This document shows, one piece after another, positions 10,226 through 17,926 of a DNA stretch of 64,000 nt. The position numbers and the translations under genes were made by a program. The stretch spans positions 5,061,951 to 5,125,950 of the forward strand of contig NC_019683.1 of the NCBI RefSeq assembly GCF_000316605.1, written 5' to 3'. Each line of letters begins with the position of its first letter. Position 1 is the first letter of the stretch. Below the pieces are notes generated by a model that was not told the origin of the DNA, ran no database searches, and saw only the letters and a program-made list of their open reading frames with translations. The stretch is from [Leptolyngbya] sp. PCC 7376. GTDB lineage: Bacteria > Cyanobacteriota > Cyanobacteriia > Cyanobacteriales > MRBY01.

Positions 10226-10890
10226 GGATTTGGTTATTGCGGGCTTCCTGTAGGGCGAGGTAAGGGCGTTCTTGTTGGATGAGGACATCTTCGGGGGCAG
10301 TATCCACGGCTTGGCGGACATTACGGAAATAGTCATCTAGCTCTTGGACTCTCAATAAGCCAAGGACACGCTGGGCTTCAAAGAGGCGGTTTTCTTGGAG
10401 GAGGAGATCCGCCAGACGGCGTTAAGTGCCCTCAATGGTGGAAAGATAAGTCTGCTGGATATCGGGGTCTAGCTGTTCGATATCCTTGCGGAGAGTTTCG
10501 TAAAGATTGACGGACTGTTTGTAGAAAATAATGGCTAATTCTGGTTGATCTTCCTCTAGCAAAAAACCAAGATTCCCCAAAGTAGTGGCTTCCCCACTGC
10601 GATCGCCCACCGCCCGCCTGAGAGGTAATGCTTGTTGGTAATAGTCGAGGGCTTCCTGTTTTTCCCCTAAATCTGAGTAGACCCGACCAATATTATTGAG
10701 GGTAACTGCTTCCCCACGGCGATCACCCACCGCCCACCTGAGAGGTAATGCTTGTTGGAGATAGTCGAGGGCTTCCTGTTTGTAACCGAGGTTATCATAA
10801 GAAATTCCGATGTCATTATTTGTGATTGCTTGACCCGATAAATCACCTTCTTTTTTGTAAGCATCAAGAGCTTGTTTATAGAGTTCAATT
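10226..10890 (-). pseudogene. TPR fragment of the broken CHAT gene
   Basis: Seen: tetratricopeptide repeats with the phrase EALDYYQQALPLRRAVGDRSGEA repeated about every 40 residues, then LSTIEGT and an in-frame TAA (near 10422). The same frame continues RRLADLLLEENRLFEAQRVLGLLRVQELDDYFRNVRQ up to the IS1 junction. Only two to three repeats remain; the start and the rest of the TPR array are gone beyond the IS5-family end at about 10891. Confidence 0.85.
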
Positions 10891-11685
10891 GACCTCTTGC
10901 AAAAGGAGTGAGAGTAGGTAAAAAAGAGGAAAGTAACAGAGCCATAGCGATAAAAAGGCCAACTTACGAACAGCTCCAACATTTATCTCCAGAACAATTC
11001 AGGAGAGCCTGTGGAGTTAAACTTCAGACCTTCAATCGTCTGGTAGAGGTCCTAGCAGAAGCTAAAGCAAAGCAAAAACCCGGTCGTCCCAGTATTTTAT
11101 CCCTGGAAAATCAGTTACTCCTCATCTTGGAATATCTGAGGGAATATCGCACTTATTTTCATATCGCTCAATCATGGGGCATTCATGAATCAACAGTTTG
11201 TCGCATGGTGCAAAAAACAGAGAATACACTCATCAAAGAAACCGATTGCCACTTACCCGGCATGAAACAGCTCCATGGTTCAGAAGAGTTATCTCTAACA
11301 GTAGTGGTGATGGATGCCACAGAACAGGCGATTGAAAAGCCCCAAAAAACAACGTCTTTACTACTCAGGAAAAAGAAGCATCATTCCCTTAAAGCTCAAA
11401 TAGTTATTGCTTGGCAGTGGGCACAGATTATCTGTTGTGACTGTGAGAAAGGTAGCATCCATGACTTCAAACTACTCAAAAAGAGTAGAGTCCATTTTCG
11501 ACAGGGACAACTCTGCCTTGCCGATGCCGGATATCAAGGCATACACAAGCGGCATCAGCGGAGTCTCACTCCTCACAAGAAGCCTAGAGGAGGAGAGTTT
11601 ACTGCGAGCAGAAACAGGAGAATCAGCTCTTAGCAGCTCAAAGAATCATCATTGAGATGGTATTCAGAATGCTCAAAAGATTTCG
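10891..11685 (+). mobile_element. IS5-family insertion sequence, truncated at its 3' end
   Basis: Seen: a left end GACCTCTTGCAAAAGG abuts the TPR fragment. The element continues to 11685, where it is cut abruptly by the terminus of IS1 copy b in the middle of the transposase C-terminal region (FRMLKRFR). No right end is present. The left boundary is set by where TPR similarity stops and may be off by a few bases. Confidence 0.8.
10908..11685 (+). pseudogene. IS5-family (DDE_Tnp_4-like) transposase, frameshifted and truncated
   Basis: Seen: from GTG 10908 the frame encodes an N-terminal helix-turn-helix (YFHIAQSWGIHESTVCRMVQ) and DDE-type blocks VVMDATEQAIEKP and LCLADAGYQGIHK. After GGEFTA one G is missing (near 11601); the alternative frame continues EQKQENQLLAAQRIIIEMVFRMLKRFR and then hits the IS1 junction. 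Known: related transposases extend about 30 residues further. Inference: a dead remnant. Confidence 0.85.
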
Positions 11686-12446
11686 GGCGTTGCAGAATAG
11701 AGGTATGAATGGAGGTTGTTGACTCAATGGAATGTCCAGAATGCCAATCTACTCATATCCGTAAGAACGGAAAGAAAAAAGGCAAACAGAATCACATCTG
11801 TGTAGATTGCGGTCGTCAGTTTATCGACCACTATAGTCAGCTCGGCTACTCAAATGCCTTCAAACGTGAATGCCTCAAAATGTATGTCAACGGTATGGGC
11901 TTTCGAGCCATTGAACGGGTGAAAGGAGTGCACCACACTACCGTCATCACTTGGGTCAAACAAGTCGGTGCATTGCTGCCTGATGCTTATGAACCGGAAG
12001 AGATGCCTCAGGTCGGGGAACTCGATGAACTTCAAACATTCGTCGGTGCTAAAAAAACAAGGTCTGGCTCTGGACAGCAGTAGACCACTTTCAACCAGGT
12101 ATTCTTGCTTGGACTATTGGTGACAGAAGTGCAGAGACATTCAAGCCACTATGGGCAATCGTTAGTCTCTGGAGATGCTTCTTTTACGTCACAGATGGCT
12201 GGAAAGTTTATCCCATCTTTGTACCCGATGGGGACCAGATTGTCAGTAAGACCTATATGACTCGAGTCGAAGGAGAGAACACTCGATTGCGGCATTATCT
12301 CGCTCGACTCCATCGAAAGACCTTATGTTATTCAAAGTCTGTGGAAATGTTAGAGCATTCGATTCGATTGCTGATTCACTATCTCAAGTTCTGGGATGTT
12401 CCTATCCCTCGACCCTCATAGATTCATACCTCTATTCACCAACGCC
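11686..12446 (+). mobile_element. IS1-family insertion sequence, copy b (761 bp)
   Basis: Seen: the same two termini as copy a, in the opposite orientation, and apparently identical sequence over all 761 bp. It has no target duplication: the left flank (ending AGATTTCG) is IS5 DNA, while the right flank CCAAATCC is the reverse complement of copy a's duplication. This shows it was copied together with the neighbouring CHAT fragment and did not arrive by its own simple insertion. Confidence 0.92.
11709..12421 (+). CDS. IS1-family transposase (InsAB'-type, made by -1 frameshifting), copy b
   Basis: This is the same protein as copy a: a 124-residue first frame (11709-12083) with zinc-finger and helix-turn-helix, joined by a -1 slip at the A7 run near 12050-12057. 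The second frame runs to TAG at 12419-12421 (ending FWDVPIPRPS). Both slippery sites and both frames are intact, so copy b could still supply transposase. Confidence 0.9.
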
Positions 12447-12510
12447 CCAAATCCTAGCCCTCAGCCAAGAACGCCTCACCCTCCTCGCCCGCAAAGATAC
12501 CAGTAGTTTA
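12447..12510. repeat. Duplicated 64-bp piece of the CHAT-TPR gene
   Basis: Seen: this stretch, between IS1 copy b and IS982 copy b, is the exact reverse complement of 9401-9464, the piece of the CHAT-TPR gene (QILALSQERLTLLARKDTSS) trapped between IS982 copy a and IS1 copy a. It has no coding role here. It proves that the right arm derives from the left one and not the reverse, because only the left arm has matching target duplications. Confidence 0.92.
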
Positions 12511-13464
12511 ACGTGAGTTCGGGATAAGAGAAGAAAAGGAGAAAGTGCATATTGTGGAAGTTGATAAGCAATCCACCACTTTCTCCCATGACCAGTCTAG
12601 AGCCTTTGTTTTGTGCTGTTGATGATTTCTGCCAAGTCTTTGAACCTCAATGGCAACAACAGCTGCTGGCCTCGAAACAACGGCGGCGACGTTGCTCAAG
12701 AAGCTTGAGTTTAAGCGAGATAATGACGATATTGATTGCATTTCATCAATCTCACTATCGTAATTTCAAGTATTTCTATCTCATCAATGTGCGTCATCAC
12801 TGGCGAGGAGCTTTTCCCAGAGCCGTGAGTGACCAACGTTTTGTGGAGTGGATGCCTTCGACGTTAGTACCTCTATGTGTCTACCTACAGCACAATGCAC
12901 AGGTATTAGTTTCATTGATGCCACCAGTATCAAGGTTTGTCACAATCGCCGCATCTCTCCACATCGCGTTTTTGATGGTCATGCCGCTCGAGGTAAAACC
13001 TCTGTGGGTTGGTTCTTTGGTTTCAAACTACATCTGATTATCAATGACCATGGCGAATTACTCAATGTTAAAATCACGCCTGGCAACACCAATGATAGAA
13101 AGCCGGTAGTGGAGCTTTTGAAAGGGTTATCGGGAAAAGTCTTTGCCGATAAAGGTTACGTCTCTCAAGCTCTGGCACAGTATTTACAAGAAGAATATGA
13201 TGTGAGGCTTCTAGCTAAGCCTCGTCGCAATATGAAGAATCACCTGATGCTTTGGCGTGACAAAGTGCTGGCTCGTAAGCGAGCTTTAATTGAGACAGTC
13301 ATTGACCAACTGAAGAAAATTTCTCAGATTGAACATTCCCGCCACCGCAGTCCTGCCAACTTTTGTGTCAACTTGCTTTGCGGTCTAATTGCCTACTGTC
13401 ATCAGCCTAAGAAACCCTCTCTTCAGCTTGATTAGAAGCTTCTTTTCCTATCCCGAACTCAGGT
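12511..13464 (+). mobile_element. IS982-family insertion sequence, copy b (954 bp)
   Basis: Seen: termini ACGTGAGTTCGGGATAAG and, read inward, ACCTGAGTTCGGGATAGG. Flanks TAGTTTA and TAAATAT do not match, so there is no target duplication. The first 91 bp are identical to copy a; beyond 12602 the two differ at scattered positions, and this copy lacks 11 bp near 12895. Its right end forms the last base of the stop codon of the M42 peptidase gene. Confidence 0.92.
12552..13435 (+). pseudogene. IS982-family transposase, copy b, with 11-bp deletion
   Basis: Seen: the N-terminal part reads through LINVRHHWRGAFPRAVSDQRFVEW to YLQH. An 11-bp gap relative to copy a (which has CYGQCTGIS) shifts the frame near 12895. 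The C-terminal part continues in another frame from CTGISFIDATSIKVCHNRR to [10 protein letters not shown], stopping at 13435. The lesion differs from those of copy a, so the two copies decayed separately over this part. Confidence 0.88.
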
Positions 13465-14531
13465 TAAATATCAAGTTTGCTGGTGTCGTTGCAATAGGCT
13501 TCGAGGATATCGATGCAATGGGCGATCGCCCCGAGATGAGTGATTTCATAGCCGTGGGTATTTTCGGTTGGAAAGCTTAGACAAGCGCCACGGCTGATAT
13601 GACCGAATTTCATCGCAATAGATGCATCACTACCAAAGCCTTGGATAATCGCTTGTTGTAAAGGTCTACGGATCTGACTAGCGGCTGCAATAATGTCTTG
13701 GTTTAAGCCATCATCATAAATACCATAACCGTCTTGATGGAGGAGAACAGGTCTGTCCCCAGAGGCGATCGCATATTCCCTTGCGAGGGGACAAATTTCG
13801 AGGGCGATCAAAGCATCGACATTCGTATTTTGGCTGAAATAAAGCGCACCCAAAGCACCAACTTCTTCCTTGGCGGAAGCAACAAGATACACATCCTGCG
13901 GCGGATTCTTTTGTTGCAAGCGTTTGGCGAGTTCGATGAGGATCACGACAGAGGCTTTGTTGTCGAGGGTATAGCTGCCGATGTAATCTTTCAGACGAAA
14001 GGGGGCTTTGCGATGTCTGCCGACTAGGACACGACTACCAGGACGCACACCTGCTTTGTGTAACTCCTCAGCGGTACATTTTGTTTCGAGCCAAGCCTGC
14101 TGCCATTGGACAGGGGTTTCTGTTTGTAATTTTTTCTGGGGAGATTCATGTGAAACATGGCGGGAACCAAAACTCAAAATCCCTTGAATTGTTTTGTGAT
14201 CGCCGAGGATATCCATTACCCCTTCCCCGTAAATCCAAGGATAAGATCCGCCCAATGCCCGCACTTTTACTTGACCTGTTTGCGGATGAATATCTTTAAC
14301 AATCGCCCCAATTTCATCTTTATGACCTGTAATGGCGATCGCCCCAGCCTCAAGATTTGTCCCTGGAATTTTGACAATAATATTTCCGGCTCGATCCTGC
14401 CAATACTCTAATTCCAGCTCTGCAAATAAGTCCAACAAATAGGTGTCAATTTCCCCTTCCATACCACTGGGGGAATGGTGCATCACCAATGTTTCAATTT
14501 GCTCAAACAGATAATCAAATTTCTCAGACAT
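13464..14531 (-). CDS. M42 family metallopeptidase (glutamyl aminopeptidase/endoglucanase-M type)
   Basis: Seen: 355 residues with the M42 metal-site blocks AITGHKDEIGAIV (His/Asp), SYTLDNKASVVILIEL (bridging Asp), ASAKEEVGALGAL (catalytic Glu pair) and TENTHGYEITHLGAI (C-terminal His). Known: M42 enzymes are di-metal (Zn or Co) aminopeptidases forming tetrahedral dodecamers. The start MSEKFDYLFEQIETLVMHHSPSG is typical. The stop codon TAA lies exactly at the IS982 copy b junction, its last base coming from the element, so a few native C-terminal residues could have been lost. Confidence 0.92.
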   Translation of the reverse strand: MSEKFDYLFEQIETLVMHHSPSGMEGEIDTYLLDLFAELELEYWQDRAGNIIVKIPGTNLEAGAIAITGHKDEIGAIVKDIHPQTGQVKVRALGGSYPWIYGEGVMDILGDHKTIQGILSFGSRHVSHESPQKKLQTETPVQWQQAWLETKCTAEELHKAGVRPGSRVLVGRHRKAPFRLKDYIGSYTLDNKASVVILIELAKRLQQKNPPQDVYLVASAKEEVGALGALYFSQNTNVDALIALEICPLAREYAIASGDRPVLLHQDGYGIYDDGLNQDIIAAASQIRRPLQQAIIQGFGSDASIAMKFGHISRGACLSFPTENTHGYEITHLGAIAHCIDILEAYCNDTSKLDI

Positions 14532-14690
14532 GGATTTTGTTTCGTCGCCTTAGATAGCAAGAGCCTCGCTACAAATTATGCAACGAGGTGGAGGAAGATT
14601 ATGGCGATACTGCAGAAGATTTTGAATTTTAATCATGCAATCACTTGAAATAGGACATTAATCAAACGAAACGCGGCCTATTTATGGGTT

Positions 14691-15890
14691 TTATTTTTTG
14701 CCGTTCTTTTTCGCGTTACGGATTTCCCATGCCATCTCAAGAATTGCTGTCCATTGCTTCTGAACCTTTTTGGGAGTGAGCCCAACTTCAGTGGCGATCG
14801 CCTTATCAGAGAGTTGTTCACCACGGAGTTCAAGGATTTCGAGTTGAAGATCATTGAGATCATCAGAGAACTTTTCCCATTGAGAGTCAGTTAAACCGAG
14901 GCGTTGCTCTAAATCTGCACCAAGCCACTGGTGAACGATTTTCCAGTTGGAATTGCGGGAAAACTTTTCAACATGGTACTTAAAGCGCTGTTGGAGATAG
15001 TCGCGTTGGCGAGAAGTAAGGCCAAGAATTTCATCGATCTCACAAGCAGGGAGGTCTTGAAGTTTGAGCGCGAGATAATCTGCACAATCTTTGTGACCTT
15101 GCTCTTGGAAGTACTGGAATAGAGCTGTAATGAGGCGATCGCGAGTGGAATCCTCAGTGGGGTCATGTACATCACCGACAAGCTGAGCACGCACTTGCTG
15201 CATAGTGGCAGAGTAGTGTTGTGCTGGGTTGTCATCGTTAGAAAATTCAGTTGCCTTTTCGATATCAACGACCGCTTCCTTAGGCATCCGCTTCGCAAAG
15301 GTTTGAGCGCGAAGAATAATTAATTGTTGGCTGTAGCCGCCAGGAAGAGTGATGGAACGCTTTGCATACTGCTCAGTGAAAGCCATATATTCCGCAAGTT
15401 CAAGGCGAGTCTTGGGCTGATAGTCTGCTGGTACATCATTTTCGCGACGAAATGCCTTAAGGGATTCCGCATAGAAATCCTGCATGAAGTCTTCGATGAG
15501 GTTATAGCGACCAGCGAAACCTAGCTGTGCTCTGGATGGTGCAATGTAACGGTAGACAATGACGCTGAGTTTGCTGTGTAGCTCAGAGCGACCTTGGGCA
15601 GAACCGAGACGATAGTATCCAACACACTTGTTGATGCGGTGGCGAGCAAGGGATTTTTCCCAAGACTTAATCTCACCAGATTTTTGGATGCGCTTACTCT
15701 TTTCGCAGATGCGCTTGACTTCGATAGTCATACGAGTAGCGATCGCCCGAATCATTTTTAAACTAGTTTCGAGTTCTTGTTTAAATTCAGCTTCGATCCA
15801 AATTTGTAAAGCATCGAGCTCTAAATTTTCCGGTTGCCAAGTCTGAAGTGTTGCAGAGAAAGAAGTAGAAGCGATTGTGTTGGTGTTCAT
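14691..15890 (-). CDS. HetZ-related regulatory protein
   Basis: Seen: 399 residues from ATG 15890; no membrane segments. Distinct blocks are SLARHRINKCVGYYRLGSAQGRSELHS, YNLIEDFMQDFYAESLKAFRRE, LELAEYMAFTEQYAKR, LGLTSRQRDYLQQRFKYHVEKF and a C-terminal LSDKAIATEVGLTPKKVQKQW that looks like a sigma-4 or helix-turn-helix element. Known: HetZ, which controls early heterocyst differentiation in Anabaena, and its relatives in non-heterocystous cyanobacteria share these blocks (from memory). Inference: a DNA-binding regulator. The frame extends upstream to 15986, but that part is not family-like. Confidence 0.65.
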   Translation of the reverse strand: MNTNTIASTSFSATLQTWQPENLELDALQIWIEAEFKQELETSLKMIRAIATRMTIEVKRICEKSKRIQKSGEIKSWEKSLARHRINKCVGYYRLGSAQGRSELHSKLSVIVYRYIAPSRAQLGFAGRYNLIEDFMQDFYAESLKAFRRENDVPADYQPKTRLELAEYMAFTEQYAKRSITLPGGYSQQLIILRAQTFAKRMPKEAVVDIEKATEFSNDDNPAQHYSATMQQVRAQLVGDVHDPTEDSTRDRLITALFQYFQEQGHKDCADYLALKLQDLPACEIDEILGLTSRQRDYLQQRFKYHVEKFSRNSNWKIVHQWLGADLEQRLGLTDSQWEKFSDDLNDLQLEILELRGEQLSDKAIATEVGLTPKKVQKQWTAILEMAWEIRNAKKNGKK

Positions 15891-16146
15891 TGGGTTGTGT
15901 CTCGGTAGATTGCTGTGCCGTGTTCGACACCTTGAATCTATCGGCTGGGGTGGTAGTATCCGGACAACGCTGTGACACTCTCTCAACTGGTCTAGGCTTA
16001 TGGCAGTTTCCAGGAAGAGGGAGCGCTGTAAGCCTTGCCCTGCTTACGGTGTAGTCTCGGTGCGGTAGAACACCCAATGAAATTAGTGGGACAGTTGGCA
16101 AGGTGTCCCCAAAACAAAAAACGAAAAATCGTTATAGTCTCAATGA
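15891..16146 (-). other. Leader region of the HetZ-related gene, with several predicted hairpins
   Basis: No gene seen. Read as the minus-strand leader, it holds short perfect stems: GGGACA/TGTCCC with a 10-nt loop (about 16079-16100) and GTAAGC/GCTTAC with an 8-nt loop (about 16030-16050). It is much richer in G+C and hairpins than other gaps in the window. Known: Anabaena hetZ has a long 5' leader. A regulatory or stable RNA here is inference only. Confidence 0.35.
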
Positions 16147-16226
16147 AAAATCGCCCTGATGAGCGTTTAGCTAGACTCCAACGTCCATTGGAGGTTCACT
16201 TTATCTCAGTTTAGGGCGATCGCCAA
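16147..16226 (-). terminator. Structured element downstream of the peroxidase gene, probable terminator or small RNA
   Basis: Outer arms ATCGCCCT/AGGGCGAT (8 bp), then TGAG/CTCA after an internal loop, enclose an inner hairpin CTCCAA-CGTCCA-TTGGAG. On the minus strand the closing arm runs into GATTTTTC, a short U tract, about 50 nt after the stop of the glutathione peroxidase gene. This fits a Rho-independent terminator, although the branched shape is larger than usual. Confidence 0.5.
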
Positions 16227-16274
16227 AAATCGTGTTTATTGTCTCAGTAGATTACGAGAAAATTAATCTGAACC

Positions 16275-16739
16275 TTAACCGAGAGCTTTTTCGATAGCTG
16301 CTTTCAAGCCAGCATCATCAGGAGCAGTCTGAGGATCAAAACGCTCGATCACTTCACCACTGCGGCTAATGAGGAACTTACCGAAGTTCCATTCAATATC
16401 ATCACCTTCACCAACAAGGAATTGATAAAGGGGACTACGGTTCGCACCATTAACATCTTGCTTTTCGAGCAGCATGAAGTCTACGTCATACTTGCTCTTC
16501 GTGAAGTCTTTAATTTCCTCAGGGGTACCGGGCTCTTGGGCACCGAATTGGTTACAGGGCACACCAATAATGACGAGACCGCGATCGCCATACTCTTTGT
16601 CGAGTGCCACAAGACCGTTGTACTGGGGCGTTAGACCACATTGACTAGCCACGTTCACGAACAGAACCACTTTATTTGCAATGGTATCTGGAGCGAGGGG
16701 AGTCCCATCTAAGGTTGCGAGGTTTGTGGGTAAAGGCAT
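16275..16739 (-). CDS. Glutathione peroxidase family protein (cysteine type)
   Basis: Seen: 154 residues with the active-site block NVASQCGLTPQY (Cys in place of selenocysteine), then IGVPCNQFGAQEPG, and WNFGKFLISRSGEV holding the Trp and Asn of the catalytic set. Known: cyanobacterial homologues reduce lipid and alkyl hydroperoxides, often using NADPH or thioredoxin and not glutathione. No signal peptide, so cytosolic. It stands alone; a structured element lies 50 nt downstream. Confidence 0.93.
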   Translation of the reverse strand: MPLPTNLATLDGTPLAPDTIANKVVLFVNVASQCGLTPQYNGLVALDKEYGDRGLVIIGVPCNQFGAQEPGTPEEIKDFTKSKYDVDFMLLEKQDVNGANRSPLYQFLVGEGDDIEWNFGKFLISRSGEVIERFDPQTAPDDAGLKAAIEKALG

Positions 16740-16933
16740 GTAATTATTAAAAAAATATTACGACATTGATTATTATCGAGCATTTTTCGCAAAATCTGCT
16801 ATGCCATTAGTCCCATCTATGGGCGATCGCCTTTGTCATAAAGAAATACGGCATTGCGGTTTCGAGATTGCCACAAATTCGGCGGGGTCACTGTCGTAAT
16901 AAACTAAGGTTCAATTCTGCACTTCCCCCATCC

Positions 16934-17926
16934 ATGACAAAAAAGGTTTTTATCACTGGCGCCAGCGGCTGCATCGGGCATTATCTTGCTGAAACGTTTA
17001 TCCAGAATACCGACTACGAACTCTATCTCTTCGTGCGATCGCCCCAGAAGCTCCAGTTTGATACCAACGCACGAGAAGGCATTCACATTGTCCAAGGGGA
17101 TTTAATAGATATAGAAGCGCAGGCTGACTTGCTCAAAACCATGAATGTTGCGATTTTGGCGGCAACTGCATGGGGAGGTGCCCAAGAATCCTTTGAAACC
17201 AACGTCGTTAAAACTGCAAAATTAATTGACTTACTTGACCCGACGACTTGCGAACAAATTATTTATTTTTCGACGGCAAGCCTATTAGGACGCAACAACG
17301 AAATTTTGACCGAGGCGCGAGATTTAGGGACAGATTATGTGCGAACAAAATATGAGTGTTATCAGAAATTGGGGACGCTCGATCTCGCCTCGAAAATCTC
17401 TGTAGTCTTCCCAACTCTAGTGGCTGGTGGCGCACCAGATAAACCTTACTCCCATTTCTCTGGCGGCTTAAAGGATTTGATTAAATGGCTCGGATTGGCG
17501 AAATTTTTTAGTGCCGATGGGAGTTTTCATTTCATTCACGGCGAAGATATTGCGACGGTTGTCCGACATCTCGCCCAAAACCCTCCCCTGATCCGGTTCG
17601 ACTTGCCGGAGGGAGAGCTTGATCCAGATCGATTGTTTGTCCTCGGAAATGAACCCTTAATGGTAGACGAGGCGATCGCCGAATTGTGTGAACATCGCGG
17701 CCAAAAAGTTTACTTTAAAATTCCGCTGACGGTGGGACTCGCCAATTTCATCATTAAAGTTTTCCGCATTCAAGTGGCCGCATGGGATCGGTTTTGCATC
17801 GATTATCGGCACTTCACCTATGCGAAAACCTACAATCCCCGTAGCTTTGGATTAGAATCCGCCTGCCCAAAGCTCACCCATGTGCTCACCAGTGCGGGTG
17901 TCCCTCGTAAATCAGCGAAATCTTAG
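16934..17926 (+). CDS. NAD-dependent epimerase/dehydratase family protein
   Basis: Seen: 330 residues from ATG 16934. It is an extended SDR with nucleotide-binding motif GASGCIGHYLAE at the N-terminus, ATAWGG in place of the usual NAG region, and the catalytic YxxxK in YVRTKYE with a preceding FSTAS serine. Known: such proteins act on nucleotide sugars or other hydroxyl/keto substrates with NAD(P). The exact substrate is unknown. Its stop overlaps the stop of the convergent SGNH gene by 4 bp. The frame is open upstream to 16868 but without homology-like sequence. Confidence 0.85.
   Translation: MTKKVFITGASGCIGHYLAETFIQNTDYELYLFVRSPQKLQFDTNAREGIHIVQGDLIDIEAQADLLKTMNVAILAATAWGGAQESFETNVVKTAKLIDLLDPTTCEQIIYFSTASLLGRNNEILTEARDLGTDYVRTKYECYQKLGTLDLASKISVVFPTLVAGGAPDKPYSHFSGGLKDLIKWLGLAKFFSADGSFHFIHGEDIATVVRHLAQNPPLIRFDLPEGELDPDRLFVLGNEPLMVDEAIAELCEHRGQKVYFKIPLTVGLANFIIKVFRIQVAAWDRFCIDYRHFTYAKTYNPRSFGLESACPKLTHVLTSAGVPRKSAKS

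Larger units (their letters stand above)
7181..10890 (-). pseudogene. CHAT-TPR protein gene, inactivated by two IS insertions, a nonsense codon and loss of its 5' end
   Basis: Seen: three collinear minus-strand pieces, 10226-10890 (TPR), 9401-9464 (linker) and 7181-8435 (CHAT). Removing IS1 with one GGATTTGG copy and IS982 with one TAAACTA copy restores a single frame through QEARNNQILALSQERLTLLARKDTSS and on into SSSEKRRFSEIEVELSEL. The TPR piece carries an in-frame TAA after LSTIEGT, where a Tyr codon is expected. The CHAT piece keeps its catalytic dyad (HLATHAKF and LSACETGLG). The 5' end is missing upstream of an IS5-family fragment at 10891. Known: CHAT domains are caspase-like peptidases. 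The gene is certainly dead as a full-length protein. Confidence 0.9.
8436..13464. repeat. 1.78 kb inverted repeat, arms 8436-10225 and 11686-13464
   Basis: Each arm is IS982, a 64-bp CHAT fragment, then IS1. The arms lie head to head around a 1,460-bp spacer holding the TPR fragment and the cut IS5 element. The inner 916 bp of each arm (9310-10225 and 11686-12601) look identical; the outer parts differ by scattered substitutions and small indels. Recombination between the arms would invert the spacer. Confidence 0.9.

Noticed and set aside
10422..10982. TPR frame starting inside the IS5-like element
   Set aside because: The first 25 or so codons are IS5 DNA read in antisense; the real gene start is lost.
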